A DNA stretch of 55,941 bases from positions 1 to 55,941 of the forward strand of contig NZ_BCQQ01000034.1 of assembly GCF_001552155.1 (NCBI RefSeq), read 5' to 3'. Shown one piece after another: positions 8,771 through 17,171 of the stretch. The notes under the pieces are model-generated. The model had not been told where the DNA came from, did not search any database, and saw only the letters and a program-made list of their open reading frames with translations. A program made the translations under genes and the position numbers. How positions within the stretch are numbered: position 1 is the stretch's first letter; every line of letters starts with the position of its first letter. This DNA comes from Actinomadura formosensis NBRC 14204 (GTDB lineage Bacteria > Actinomycetota > Actinomycetes > Streptosporangiales > Streptosporangiaceae).

Positions 8771-11706
8771 GCGGTGATGTCCTCGGGGAGGAGGGTCGCG
8801 AGCTGTTCCGTCGTGAGTTCCGCGCCTTCTTCGGCGAGGCGTTCGGTGCGGCGCGCGTGCGCGGTGACGGCGGCCCTGAACAGCTTGTCGACCTCGCGTC
8901 CGTTGCCGTTCCGGAAGCGGTCGGCGCCGGCTTCGAAGTGCTCCGCCAGCGCCGCCCGGGTCGGGTCCGGGACGAGGTAGTCCGCCGCCTCCGCCTTGCC
9001 GAGGAAGATCGAGACGAGACCGTCCACGGCATAGGGACGGAAGGTCAGCGTCCGGGCGAAACGCGAGGCGAGGCCCGGATTGGCGGAGAGGAAACCGTCC
9101 ATCTCGGCGGTGTATCCGGCCGCGATCACGATGACCTCGTCGCGGTGGTCCTCCATCAGCTTGACGAGGGTGTCGATGGCCTCCTGCCCGAAGTCGTGGC
9201 CCGTCCCCGCCGGCCGCGACAGCGTGTACGCCTCGTCGATGAACAGCACGCCGCCGCGTGCGCGGTCGAACACGTCCGCCGTCTTCCGCGCGGTGTGCCC
9301 GACGTACTGGCCGACCAGGTCGACGCGTGCCGCCTCGACGACCTGGCCCTGCGCGAGGACGCCGAGGGCCGCGAGCAGCTCCCCGTACAGCCGGGCCACG
9401 GTCGTCTTGCCCGTCCCCGGCGGCCCGGCGAAGACCAGGTGCCCGGTGAACGGCTCCGCCTCCAGCCCGGCCGCCCGGCGGCGCCGCGCCGACGCCAGCA
9501 GGTCCAGCAGGTCGCCGATCTCCCGTTTCACCTCGTCCAGCCCGGTCATCGCGGCGAGCCGGGCGAGGACGCCGGCCGCCTGGCCCGCGTCCCGTGCCTC
9601 GCCGAACCGCGCGGCGAGGCCGGTGCCGACGTCGAGATCCTCGGGCAGCAGCAGGCTCAGCTCGTCCCCGGACGGCAGGTCCGGCAGGTCGGCGAGGCGC
9701 TGCGCCTGCCGCTCCACCGCCGCCTCGAACACCCGGCGCGCCGCCCGGCCGTTGCCGAACCCCGTGTCCCGTTTGACGGACGCGAAGTGGGCGAGGACGG
9801 CGTCCCGCGCGTCGGCCGAGAAGCGGTACCCGTTCTTTTCGGCCTGCGACTCGGTGATCTGGAGCAGTTCGGCGGGGCTGTAGTGCTCGAAGTCGACCGT
9901 CCGGGAGAAACGGGACGACAGGCCCGGATTCACGGCCAGGAACTCGCGCATCTCCGCCGGGTACCCGGCCGCGATCACCACGACCTCGTCGCGGTGGTCG
10001 TCCATCAGCTTGACGAGGGTGTCGATCGCCTCCAGACCGAAATTGTGACCGGTGTCGGCCATGCGCGAGAGGGTGTACGCCTCGTCGACGAACAGCACGC
10101 CGCCGCGTGCGCGGTCGAACGCCTCCGTCGTCTTCAGCGCCGTCCCGCCGATGACCCGCGCCACCAGATCCGCCCGCGTCACCTCGATGACCTGGCCTTT
10201 CTCGACAACGCCGAGGGCGGCGAGAATCCGGCCGTAGAGCCGCGCGACGGTCGTCTTGCCGGTGCCGGGCGGGCCCGCGAAGATCATGTGGCGGCCGATC
10301 ACCGGACCCGGCGGCAGCCCGGCGAGGCGGCGCCGTTCGGCGACCTTCTGCAGGTTCGTCAGCTTGCGGATCTCCTGCTTCACCGCGGCCAGGCCGATCA
10401 TCGCGTCGAGTTCGGCGAGCAGGCCGTCGGCGGTGGCGCCGTCCGGCTCGGGCGCCCGCGGCGCCGCCGGGGACGCCTCCGCGGTGGCCTCCGCTGTGCT
10501 CTCTGCGGGGTCCTCTTCCTCGTAGCCCAGTTTGTCCGGCGCGGCGTTGCGTTCGCTCGTCACCCCGTCCATGTGGACGCGTGCCGTCGTCGAGGTGCAC
10601 AGGCCCGGCCCGCCGGTCTCCACCACCGTGCAGTCGCGCAGGGTGAGGTCGGAACCGGGGTCCGCGCCCGCGCCGATGATCTTGCTGCCGGTGATGGTGG
10701 TGCCCTCGACCGTCCCGTGACCGCCGGCGCCCACGGCGATGCCGCCCTGCTCGGCGCGCTCCACCCGCCCCCGGACGACCGTGACGCGGCCCCGCTCGCC
10801 GACGGCGACGCCGTGCTCACCCGCGTCCAGGAGTGCGCAGTCCTCGAAGGTGCCGGTGCCGTCCTCGTCGGCGACGATCCCGTGGCGGTGCGGCGACTCC
10901 ACCCGGAGCCGCCGGCCGGTCAGCCGCCCGCCGGCCGTGACCCACGCCGCATCGACCCCGGCGTCCTTGACCAGGCAGTCCTCGGCCAGCGCGGACGCGT
11001 TGTCCCGGACGACCAGCGAGCACTGCCGGGAGCCGTGCAGCGCCGTGTTCCGGACGGCGGCGTCCGCCCGGTCGTCCACCAGGATCGCGGCCGCCGCGGG
11101 GTCGCTGATCGTGCACTGCTCGATCAGCGGTTTCGAGCCCTCCGTCACCCAGATCCCGTGGCCGCCCGCGCCGTCCACCCGGCATGATCGGACGGTCACC
11201 GAGCTGCCCATGCGCAGCGCCACCGCGTTGCCGACGGTCCCGGCGACATCGGTGGACTCCATGATCCCGGACGCGCCGGAGTAGACGACCCCGGCGTCGC
11301 GGACCCGGCAGCCGCGCAGCGCCAGCCGGCCGCCCCGCCACACCCGGACGGCCGCCGTCTCCGACCGGGCGACGAACTCGCACTGCTCGGCGAGGACACT
11401 GCCCTCCATGACGTCCAGCGCGAGGCCCTCGGCGCTCCAGTTCCGGACGATGAGGCCCTGCAGCGTGACGTTCCCGGTCAGCTCGACCGTCGCGTCCGCC
11501 GCGCCGTCCAGGGTGACCGAACCCGGCCCGCCCGCCGCCGTCAGGACGACATCGCCCGGGGTGCGGAATCCGGTGTTCGGGTACTGCCCCGGCTCGATGA
11601 CGATCTGCCGCCCGGCCGGACCGAACGGCGGCAGCGGCGCCCGCAGCGCGTCCAGTACCGTCCGATACGCCCGGGGGGAGGTCTGTGACACGACCAGACG
11701 CAGCAA
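8767..11706 (-). CDS. Right-handed beta-helix protein fused to two CbxX/CbbX-type AAA+ ATPases
   Basis: The 979-residue protein has three parts. Residues 1-390 form a right-handed parallel beta-helix with repeating G/V/C-rich turns. An acidic Ala/Glu linker (395-425) follows. AAA1 (about 433-700) has Walker A GPPGTGKT at 478-485 and Walker B LFVDEA near 540; AAA2 (about 715-979) has Walker A at 761-768 and LFIDEAYTL. Both resemble CbbX/EccA-type AAA+ modules. AAA2 keeps the QYVGHTARKT pore loop, while AAA1 reads ARVIGGTALKT and lacks the aromatic residue. It starts at TTG 11706, 4 nt after GAGGAGG. It is probably a cytoplasmic remodelling ATPase with a beta-helix binding surface; the substrate is unknown. 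Confidence 0.88.
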   Translation of the reverse strand: MLRLVVSQTSPRAYRTVLDALRAPLPPFGPAGRQIVIEPGQYPNTGFRTPGDVVLTAAGGPGSVTLDGAADATVELTGNVTLQGLIVRNWSAEGLALDVMEGSVLAEQCEFVARSETAAVRVWRGGRLALRGCRVRDAGVVYSGASGIMESTDVAGTVGNAVALRMGSSVTVRSCRVDGAGGHGIWVTEGSKPLIEQCTISDPAAAAILVDDRADAAVRNTALHGSRQCSLVVRDNASALAEDCLVKDAGVDAAWVTAGGRLTGRRLRVESPHRHGIVADEDGTGTFEDCALLDAGEHGVAVGERGRVTVVRGRVERAEQGGIAVGAGGHGTVEGTTITGSKIIGAGADPGSDLTLRDCTVVETGGPGLCTSTTARVHMDGVTSERNAAPDKLGYEEEDPAESTAEATAEASPAAPRAPEPDGATADGLLAELDAMIGLAAVKQEIRKLTNLQKVAERRRLAGLPPGPVIGRHMIFAGPPGTGKTTVARLYGRILAALGVVEKGQVIEVTRADLVARVIGGTALKTTEAFDRARGGVLFVDEAYTLSRMADTGHNFGLEAIDTLVKLMDDHRDEVVVIAAGYPAEMREFLAVNPGLSSRFSRTVDFEHYSPAELLQITESQAEKNGYRFSADARDAVLAHFASVKRDTGFGNGRAARRVFEAAVERQAQRLADLPDLPSGDELSLLLPEDLDVGTGLAARFGEARDAGQAAGVLARLAAMTGLDEVKREIGDLLDLLASARRRRAAGLEAEPFTGHLVFAGPPGTGKTTVARLYGELLAALGVLAQGQVVEAARVDLVGQYVGHTARKTADVFDRARGGVLFIDEAYTLSRPAGTGHDFGQEAIDTLVKLMEDHRDEVIVIAAGYTAEMDGFLSANPGLASRFARTLTFRPYAVDGLVSIFLGKAEAADYLVPDPTRAALAEHFEAGADRFRNGNGREVDKLFRAAVTAHARRTERLAEEGAELTTEQLATLLPEDITA

Positions 11707-11762
11707 CGGGCCTCCTCACGAATCATGGTCATGGTGCCATGAGGCGGGGGCGGTGTTGATGA

Positions 11763-12380
11763 TCAGCGGACGCCGCGCGGCCGGAACTGGACGCTGATCC
11801 TGGCGCCGGTCACGCGGACGCTCTTCGGGATGGCGTGATCCCACGTCCGCTGGCAGCTTCCGCCCATCACGATGAGGTCGCCATGGCCCAGGTCGTGGCG
11901 GATGATCCGCCCGCCGCCGCGTGGCCGGAGCGTCAGGCTCCGCGGGGTGCCGACCGACAGGATCGCCACCATCGTGTCGTGCGTGGCGCCGCGGCCGAGC
12001 CTGTCGCCGTGCCAGGCCACGCTGTCGCGTCCGTCCCGGTACAGGCAGAGGCCGGCGGTGCGGAACGGCTCGCCGAGTTCGGCGGCGTAGTGGGCGTCGA
12101 GCGCCGCCTTCGCCTCGTCCAGGACGGGGTCGGGGAGCGGTGCGCCCTCGTCGTAGAACGCCAGCAGGCGGGGGACGTCCACGACCCTCTCGTACATGCG
12201 GCGCCTCTCGGCCCGCCACGGCACGGACGTGAGCAGCCGCTCGAACAGCGCGTCCGCCCCCGGGATCCAGCCGGGGAGAACGTCCACCCAGGCGCCGTGG
12301 GCCAGCCGCGTCCGCCGCGCCGAACTCAGCGGACGCGGGCCGCTCTCGTCCGCGCGGTCCAGCAGCGACCCTTGGAACAT
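11763..12380 (-). CDS. alkB: AlkB-type alpha-ketoglutarate/Fe(II) dioxygenase (DNA alkylation repair)
   Basis: The 205-residue protein matches the AlkB dioxygenase family in length and motifs. The Fe(II) ligands are WHGDRLG (H-x-D) and the distal His in TWDHAIPKS, and the 2-oxoglutarate-binding Arg pair sits in ARISVQFRPR. Substrate-lid features (LCLYRDGRDSVAWHGD) are typical. It removes methyl lesions such as 1-methyladenine and 3-methylcytosine by oxidative demethylation. ATG 12378-12380 follows a G-rich SD (GTGGGGGC). A longer frame upstream is ignored because it runs through the promoter. A LexA-type palindrome 23-38 nt upstream suggests SOS control. Confidence 0.93.
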   Translation of the reverse strand: MFQGSLLDRADESGPRPLSSARRTRLAHGAWVDVLPGWIPGADALFERLLTSVPWRAERRRMYERVVDVPRLLAFYDEGAPLPDPVLDEAKAALDAHYAAELGEPFRTAGLCLYRDGRDSVAWHGDRLGRGATHDTMVAILSVGTPRSLTLRPRGGGRIIRHDLGHGDLIVMGGSCQRTWDHAIPKSVRVTGARISVQFRPRGVR

Positions 12381-12402
12381 GCCCCCACTGTACCCCTTCT
12401 GA

Positions 12403-12418
12403 TCAAACGTATGTTCGA
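12403..12418 (-). promoter_or_regulatory. LexA/SOS box upstream of alkB
   Basis: TCAAACGTATGTTCGA matches the actinobacterial SOS consensus TCGAAC-N4-GTTCGA at 11 of 12 defined positions. It lies 23-38 nt upstream of the alkB ATG, where repressor binding would block the promoter. The remaining 12419-12677 stretch shows no gene. Confidence 0.78.
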
Positions 12419-12677
12419 TCGGGATCGGGGTGCGAATGGACCGTGGACGGGTCAGCGGCGACCGTCCGGAGCGGGGAGAACCGGGTGTCCAGGAGCCTCC
12501 GCGCGCCCGCCGCCATGACCCATGTGTTGACCGTCGTCCCGCGACGAACGCGACGACCGCCGCCGATGTGTTCACCCTGCCACCGCCCGCTTGATCGACA
12601 TCTGCGGGCGACGCTATTGCGGCCTCCGCAGAGAGTGCCTCCCGCCGGAGAGGGGGATGCCTGGTCCCGGCGGGGGA

Positions 12678-13544
12678 TCAGTAGTCGTTCAGCAGGTCCT
12701 TGAGGAAGGCGGTGGTGCGGGCGGGGCGGGCGGCGCGGATGACGAGCGTGTCCATGATCTTCTGGTAGCGGGCGGACTCCTGCCCCTCGGGGTAGCGGGC
12801 GCCGGTCAGGTGCTCCAGGTAGACCACGTCCTCCAGGTCGTGCGCGGCGAACCGGACGATCGTGATCGGCCCGCCGAGCGCCAGATGCCCGCCCGCGGCG
12901 AACGGCAGGACCTGCAGCCGCACGTTGGGCATCTCCTCCGACACCGTGATCAGGTGCTCGATCTGGGCGCGCATCGTGTCCCGCCCGCCGATCGGCCTGC
13001 GCAGCGCCGCCTCGTCGATCACCGCCCACAGCGTGGCCCGCCCGACCTGCCGGTGCAGGATCCGCTGCCTGGTCATCCGGACGGTGAGCCGCCGTTCGAG
13101 CCCGTCGTAGGCCGCGTCGTGGTGTTCGAGCCCGATCACGACCCGCGCGTAGTCGCGGGTCTGTAACAGGCCCGGGATGTACTGCACCTCATAGGTGCGG
13201 ATCGTCGTCGCCGACTGCTCAAGCCCGAGATACTGCTCGAACCAACTGGGGATCGCGTCCCCGTAGCTCTGCCACCAGCCGGGTTTCTTCGCCGCCCGGA
13301 CGAGTTCGAGGAAGCTCTCGCGTTCGTCCTCGTCGTGGACGCCGTAGAGGTCGAGCAGGTCGAGGACGTCGCGGACCTTGAACCCGTGCCGCCCGAGCTC
13401 CAGCCGGCTCATCTTGGACGCCGACGCGCGGATCGCCTCCCCCGCCTCCGCCTGCCCGATGCCGTTGTCCTCGCGCATCCGCCGTAGCCGCGCCCCGATC
13501 TGCATGCGCAACGCGGTCGGCCCCGCCTGCCGATTGACCAGCAC
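12678..13544 (-). CDS. XRE-family regulator with DUF5753
   Basis: The 288-residue second DUF5753 regulator of the window has an N-terminal XRE domain (IGARLRRMREDNGIGQAEA, about residues 14-70) and a DUF5753 domain (KKPGWWQSYGDAIPSWF, YIPGLLQTRDYAR, LEDVVYLEHLTG). GTG 13544 is preceded by GGAG with a 5-nt spacer, so the 21 extra upstream codons are rejected. Unlike the pair at 4966/6095, no DUF397 gene is adjacent. The upstream region is AT-rich with a short palindrome. The targets are unknown. Confidence 0.88.
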   Translation of the reverse strand: MLVNRQAGPTALRMQIGARLRRMREDNGIGQAEAGEAIRASASKMSRLELGRHGFKVRDVLDLLDLYGVHDEDERESFLELVRAAKKPGWWQSYGDAIPSWFEQYLGLEQSATTIRTYEVQYIPGLLQTRDYARVVIGLEHHDAAYDGLERRLTVRMTRQRILHRQVGRATLWAVIDEAALRRPIGGRDTMRAQIEHLITVSEEMPNVRLQVLPFAAGGHLALGGPITIVRFAAHDLEDVVYLEHLTGARYPEGQESARYQKIMDTLVIRAARPARTTAFLKDLLNDY

Positions 13545-13632
13545 AAGATCTCCAGCGTCCCGTACGTCCCGTACGCCCCGACAACCATCGGAGGGTCTCA
13601 CGAACAATGATAGATGTGCAGGAAATTTACCG

Positions 13633-13644
13633 ACATAGATATGT
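13633..13644. promoter_or_regulatory. Near-palindrome ACATA-GA-TATGT in the AT-rich promoter of the XRE-DUF5753 gene
   Basis: Perfect 5-bp arms flank 2 nt within the 139-bp gap 13545-13683. The same gap carries a 9-bp direct repeat (GTACGGGAC read on the minus strand) close to the start codon. It is a candidate operator; the short arms keep confidence low. Confidence 0.35.
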
Positions 13645-13683
13645 AACCGAGTCCCCGATTAGGGACCGTTCCATTCGGGGGTG

Positions 13684-14730
13684 TCACCGCTCCGGAACCA
13701 GCAGATCCAGATCGGCCCGCGTCACCCGGGCCCGCTCGGCGACGCGGTCCCGGTCGGTGCCGGCCTGGCCCACGATCTCGATCGCCCGGGTCAGCATCGT
13801 GGGCTGTTCCAGGGGCTTGCCCGGCCCGGGTTCGTGCCGTCGCCAGCCCCGCGAGCTCATCGCGCTCATCGCGTTCCGGTACGCGGTCTCCTGCATGATT
13901 CCGAGCGTGCGGGCCCGATAGAGCAGCGCCGCCATACTGACGCCCCACGTCGCCTTGAGCCGGGCCAGGTGGTCCCAGTCGGCGGTGCCGGGCAATTCAC
14001 CGGCGATATCATGCTCCGGCATGAGGAATTCCGCCGCGAACCGATGCGCCTGGTCTTCGACGACCTTTTCGCCCGGCTCGGCGTCGGCGTGCATCACCAA
14101 ATGTCCCAGCTCATGGGCCGCGTCGAACCGGTTACGCCAGTAATCGCCCTTGGCCGGGTTGAAGAAGACCATCGGCCTCGGGTGGACGCCCACGCTGAAC
14201 GCGTCGACCCTTTCCGCGGCCTGCGGCAGTACGAGGACGATCACGCCGTGCTTTTCGAGCAGCCGGACGACATGCGGCACCGGGCCGGGCCGATCCAGCA
14301 GCGCCTTCCGGGTGAGCAGGGCCGCCTCCACGGGGCCGGGGCCGGCGATCTCGTCCGGCGACACCGGGTACTCGGGCAGGTCCACCTCGGGGAAGTCGAC
14401 GAGGGCTTCGAGCGCGGCGACGACGTCGGTGGCGATGCGCCCGTAGGCGAGCGCCTGGTCCCGCTCGATCTGGCTGGTCGACCTGAGCGACCGGAAATGG
14501 GCCCCGTCCATCGAAACGGCGCTACGCCCGCCCTGGAAGAACTCGACCGGCACCCCCAGCGCGATGGCGAGCCGCTTCAGCACGGGCTCCTCGGGGATCT
14601 GGACGCCCGCCTCGTACCGTCCGATCGCTTTCGGCGTCGTCCCCACGGCGTCCGCGAGCTGGTTCTTCCGCAACCCCCTGAGCCGCCGGGCCAGCGTCAG
14701 CCGCTCGCAGTCGAACAGCACCCGAGCCAC
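13684..14730 (-). CDS. XRE regulator with ImmA/IrrE-type metallopeptidase domain
   Basis: The 348-residue protein has an N-terminal XRE helix-turn-helix (about 12-66; NQLADAVGTTPKAIGRYEAG) and a C-terminal COG2856 zinc-peptidase domain. The HExxH motif is AAHELGHLVMH (residues 206-210), with a likely third ligand in the helix AHRFAAEFLMP (E234). COG2856 proteins cleave regulators or act as antitoxins in phage, ICE and TA-like systems. The start is GTG 14730; GTG 14721 has slightly better SD spacing (AAGGGTGG, 5 nt) and is a real alternative. The upstream gene ends 6 nt earlier, so the two form a pair. Confidence 0.88.
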   Translation of the reverse strand: MARVLFDCERLTLARRLRGLRKNQLADAVGTTPKAIGRYEAGVQIPEEPVLKRLAIALGVPVEFFQGGRSAVSMDGAHFRSLRSTSQIERDQALAYGRIATDVVAALEALVDFPEVDLPEYPVSPDEIAGPGPVEAALLTRKALLDRPGPVPHVVRLLEKHGVIVLVLPQAAERVDAFSVGVHPRPMVFFNPAKGDYWRNRFDAAHELGHLVMHADAEPGEKVVEDQAHRFAAEFLMPEHDIAGELPGTADWDHLARLKATWGVSMAALLYRARTLGIMQETAYRNAMSAMSSRGWRRHEPGPGKPLEQPTMLTRAIEIVGQAGTDRDRVAERARVTRADLDLLVPER

Positions 14731-14736
14731 CCTTTG

Positions 14737-15381
14737 CTAGGCCGATTTCGTCTCCCCGCGGAGCCGCATCGGGACGTCTTCGTGGTCGTCCCACAGCGGC
14801 ATCGTCCGCTCGACGAGCTTACGCCGTGGATCGGGCCCGATGGCGTCATCGACGGGCTTCACCCAGTGCCAGGCCGCCCCGCCGTCAGCGTTCCACCTGG
14901 GTCGCCCCAGGAAGAGTTCCATCTCCAGAGGTTCGTCGGTGGCGCTGTGCGCGAGAACCAAGGTCACGACGCCGGGCGTGTCGCGCGCCTCAAGGCCCAG
15001 CGGCAGCGCCAGCTGCGGGTCTTCCCGGTAGCTCTGCCGCGCCACGGCCTGCTTGGTGGGGCTGGCGCGATCCCACCGGATGCCCCGGACGTTCCCGAAC
15101 TCGTGCCGCTTGAGCAGGACGCGGTACGGGCCGTACCGCCACCCGGGCGACCCGTTCAGATCGTCCCGGACGACCTGCTTCGGCAGATCCCTGCGGAAAA
15201 CGCGGTCGAGGTGGCTTTCCAGGAGCTCGAACGCGCCGACGCCGTACGTCCGCTCCTTGAACCCCGCCGCGCGGCTCAGGCCCCCGAACAGGGCAAGCGT
15301 TGCCTCACGGTGAGCCTCCCGCGCCCCATGCAGGAACCCCACCGCCAAGAGTTCGTCCCAAGCAACACGGTCCTCAGCCAC
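14737..15381 (-). CDS. Unknown protein paired with the XRE-ImmA/IrrE gene
   Basis: I do not recognise this protein of about 214 residues. It is soluble, with a helical N-terminal half (HREATLALFGGLSRAAGFKERTYG) and a C-terminal half with several W residues and beta-type segments (TPGVVTLVLAHS, AWHWVKPVDDAIG). No signal peptide or membrane segment is seen. GTG 15381 (VAEDRVAWDELL) is the first start with good coding character; the 40 codons upstream in frame look non-coding. The stop lies 6 nt before the XRE-ImmA/IrrE gene, a spacing typical of toxin-antitoxin-like pairs, so it could be the effector. That is inference only. Confidence 0.7.
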   Translation of the reverse strand: MAEDRVAWDELLAVGFLHGAREAHREATLALFGGLSRAAGFKERTYGVGAFELLESHLDRVFRRDLPKQVVRDDLNGSPGWRYGPYRVLLKRHEFGNVRGIRWDRASPTKQAVARQSYREDPQLALPLGLEARDTPGVVTLVLAHSATDEPLEMELFLGRPRWNADGGAAWHWVKPVDDAIGPDPRRKLVERTMPLWDDHEDVPMRLRGETKSA

Positions 15382-15421
15382 GCGTCCACTGTAGGCAGAC
15401 CCACCGACATTACGAGCCGGG

Positions 15422-15985
15422 TCATCTCTCGACGCCGAAGAGCCGGATATCCCGCAGCCGCGGCTCCGGCCCGGCCCGGCCTTCCCGTACCCACAGGGCA
15501 TGGACGGTCAGCAGCACCAGCCGCCGAGCCCCGAAGAAGAACACCACGGCCAGCGGCAACTCCACGACAAGCGCGGTGACGACGCTCAGAACGAACTCTC
15601 TCGACCCCCACGAGAGCCACACGTCGAACCAGGCATCGCACAGGAGCAGCGTCCCGCTGATGAGCTGCCCGAAAACGGCGATCTGCAGCCGCTTCCAGAC
15701 CGCGAACGCCGTAGCCGCGATCGCCACCGTCAACCCGACATCGAACCCGATCCAGGCCACCGCCCACTGCCCGGCGGTGAAATGCTGCGGCAGCGTGAAA
15801 CCCAGTACCACCGTCCAAGGCACGAGCCAGGCACAACACGCCACCAGCAACACCAGCACGACCCCGCGCCGCCGCCGGTACCGGGGCTCCTCCAGCGGGT
15901 CCACCTCCCTGGCCGCGAGCAGAGCCCGCAACAACTCGGCCCGCTCCTGCGCCGAAAGCCCCCGCACCTGCTCAGGCGTCAGCAC
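15422..15985 (-). CDS. Small integral membrane protein, unknown
   Basis: The 187-residue protein has an N-terminal amphipathic cytoplasmic helix (MLTPEQVRGLSAQERAELLRAL) followed by four predicted membrane helices (about 40-62, 72-97, 105-122, 130-160). A positively charged Arg-rich tail follows. The N-terminal segment resembles membrane proteins carrying a short regulatory DUF1707/SHOCT-like helix, but no family is assigned. GTG 15985 follows GAGGAGG with 9 nt spacing. It may be co-transcribed with the unknown/XRE-ImmA pair 40 nt downstream. Confidence 0.78.
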   Translation of the reverse strand: MLTPEQVRGLSAQERAELLRALLAAREVDPLEEPRYRRRRGVVLVLLVACCAWLVPWTVVLGFTLPQHFTAGQWAVAWIGFDVGLTVAIAATAFAVWKRLQIAVFGQLISGTLLLCDAWFDVWLSWGSREFVLSVVTALVVELPLAVVFFFGARRLVLLTVHALWVREGRAGPEPRLRDIRLFGVER

Positions 15986-16030
15986 CCGTCACCACCTCCT
16001 CACACTTGCCACCATAAGGAGCCGTCGCGG

Positions 16031-16387
16031 CTACCAGGTGCCGGGGAACTTGAGGATGAGGTCGATCTGCTCGGCGGCCGACTCCGCGTCCCCGCAGGGC
16101 CAGAGGTAGCCCTGCCTCCCGCGCAGCGTTTCGTAGTAGCCCCACGTCCCGCCCGGGGTGGCCCGGACAGAGACCATAAGGCCGACTTCGTTCGTGGCAC
16201 TGGCGCGCACCCACAGCATGGGCAGCGGGCTCGGGAATTCTTCGGGACGGTAGAACTTGACGAAGCGCCACCCTTTCGCCTGGAGGGCGGAGGCCAGCGC
16301 GTCCAGATGGTACGTAGCGGTCCGCCTGCCCATCCGGGTGCGCAGGCGGAGCACCTGCCGCTCGGCCCGGACGCTCAGAGCCCGCAC
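16031..16387 (-). CDS. Unknown small protein, last gene of a four-gene overlapping operon
   Basis: This protein of about 118 residues has a mixed alpha/beta pattern (TYHLDALASALQAKGWRFVKFY, LPMLWVRASATNEVGLMVSV, TWGYYETLRGRQGYLWPCGD, AEQIDLILKFPGTW). It resembles small hypothetical proteins found beside HATPase_c anti-sigma-like genes in actinomycetes. GTG 16387 overlaps the end of the HATPase gene by 13 nt; ATG 16339 or an internal GTG cannot be excluded because the SD is weak. No catalytic motif is recognised. Confidence 0.65.
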   Translation of the reverse strand: MRALSVRAERQVLRLRTRMGRRTATYHLDALASALQAKGWRFVKFYRPEEFPSPLPMLWVRASATNEVGLMVSVRATPGGTWGYYETLRGRQGYLWPCGDAESAAEQIDLILKFPGTW

Positions 16388-16791
16388 TTGGCCCACGTGA
16401 TCTTCCCTTTCATGAGCAGCGGACGCGTGCCCCACTCCTCCGCGAGACCGGCGACCATGAGGAGCCCGCGCCCGTTGACGGCGGTGTCGCTCTCCGGCTG
16501 GACGACCGGGAGCCCGTCCCCGCCGTCCCAGACTTCGAGGACGGGCATGCCGTCGCGCTCGTCCCGCAACACCCGCACGACGATCGGCCCCTGCCCGTGC
16601 AGGAGCGCGTTAGTGACCAGTTCGGATGCGATGAGCTGCGCGGTGTAGGCGTCCCCGAGACCCCACTCCTGGAACTGCTCGCCAACAAACCGCCGCGCCA
16701 CCCCGGGCGCCCGCTCGTCCGCGTCCAGAACAAGCGTCGGCACCTCCCCCGCCCGAACGACCGCCCCGCCACTCTCCCCGTGCCTGCTCAA
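16375..16791 (-). CDS. RsbW-like ATP-binding protein (HATPase_c, anti-sigma-type)
   Basis: This 138-residue single-domain GHKL ATPase of the actinomycete RsbW/SpoIIAB-like type has an N box (QLIASELVTNALLHGQGP), a G1 box (EVWDGGDGLP) and a G2 box (VNGRGLLMVAGLAEEWG). The start TTG 16791 overlaps the TGA of the upstream gene by 4 nt and has GGTGGAG 4 nt before it. Such stand-alone HATPase proteins bind or phosphorylate anti-anti-sigma factors or regulators, but no sigma or STAS gene lies nearby. It is the second-to-last gene of the operon read from 17368. Confidence 0.85.
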   Translation of the reverse strand: MSRHGESGGAVVRAGEVPTLVLDADERAPGVARRFVGEQFQEWGLGDAYTAQLIASELVTNALLHGQGPIVVRVLRDERDGMPVLEVWDGGDGLPVVQPESDTAVNGRGLLMVAGLAEEWGTRPLLMKGKITWAKCGL

Positions 16792-17171
16792 TGCACTCCA
16801 CCTTCCGTGTCCGTTATGGCTTCAGGCGCGTCTAGACCCACATGCCCTCGGCCAGGTCGAGACGACGGCCGCACTCGGCGGCGAGCGCGGTGATGATGGG
16901 CAGGGCTCACCTGCCGTTGCCGCCCCGGCTCTCCGTCAGGACGGTCGTTCTGGGACGGGAAAACCTCAACGCCGCGTATCGCGATGACCGCATCCGCGAG
17001 CCCGGCCGGGGTGGCGGCCTCAACGAGACGGCCCTCGGCCAGCGCCCACCACCGACGGGTGTGGAACCCGAACCACGCCACCACGCCGAAACGGCACTCC
17101 AGGTCACGGATCTCGGCGCGGAGGATCGGCCCGGTGCTTATGGGGACGGTCGCGTCGGAAAACACGATCAC
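16788..17171 (-). CDS. Unknown protein, probably frameshifted near its C terminus
   Basis: As read, the protein is 127 residues. The first 85 or so are protein-like (GPILRAEIRDLECRFGVVAW, WWALAEGRLVEAATPAGLAD). After about position 16905 the frame becomes Arg/His/Pro-rich (AHHHRARRRVRPSS), while the +1 frame reads ALPIITALAAECGRRLDLAE... to a TAG at 16832-16834 with almost all G/C third positions. That suggests one extra base or a genuine +1 shift near 16895-16906. GTG 17171 overlaps the upstream stop by 4 nt (GTGA). The function is unknown. Confidence 0.55.
   Translation of the reverse strand: MIVFSDATVPISTGPILRAEIRDLECRFGVVAWFGFHTRRWWALAEGRLVEAATPAGLADAVIAIRGVEVFPSQNDRPDGEPGRQRQVSPAHHHRARRRVRPSSRPGRGHVGLDAPEAITDTEGGVH

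Noticed and set aside
8857..11187. A 776-codon plus-strand open frame opposite the beta-helix/AAA+ gene
   Set aside because: It is a shadow of the AAA+ gene; no SD and no recognisable fold.
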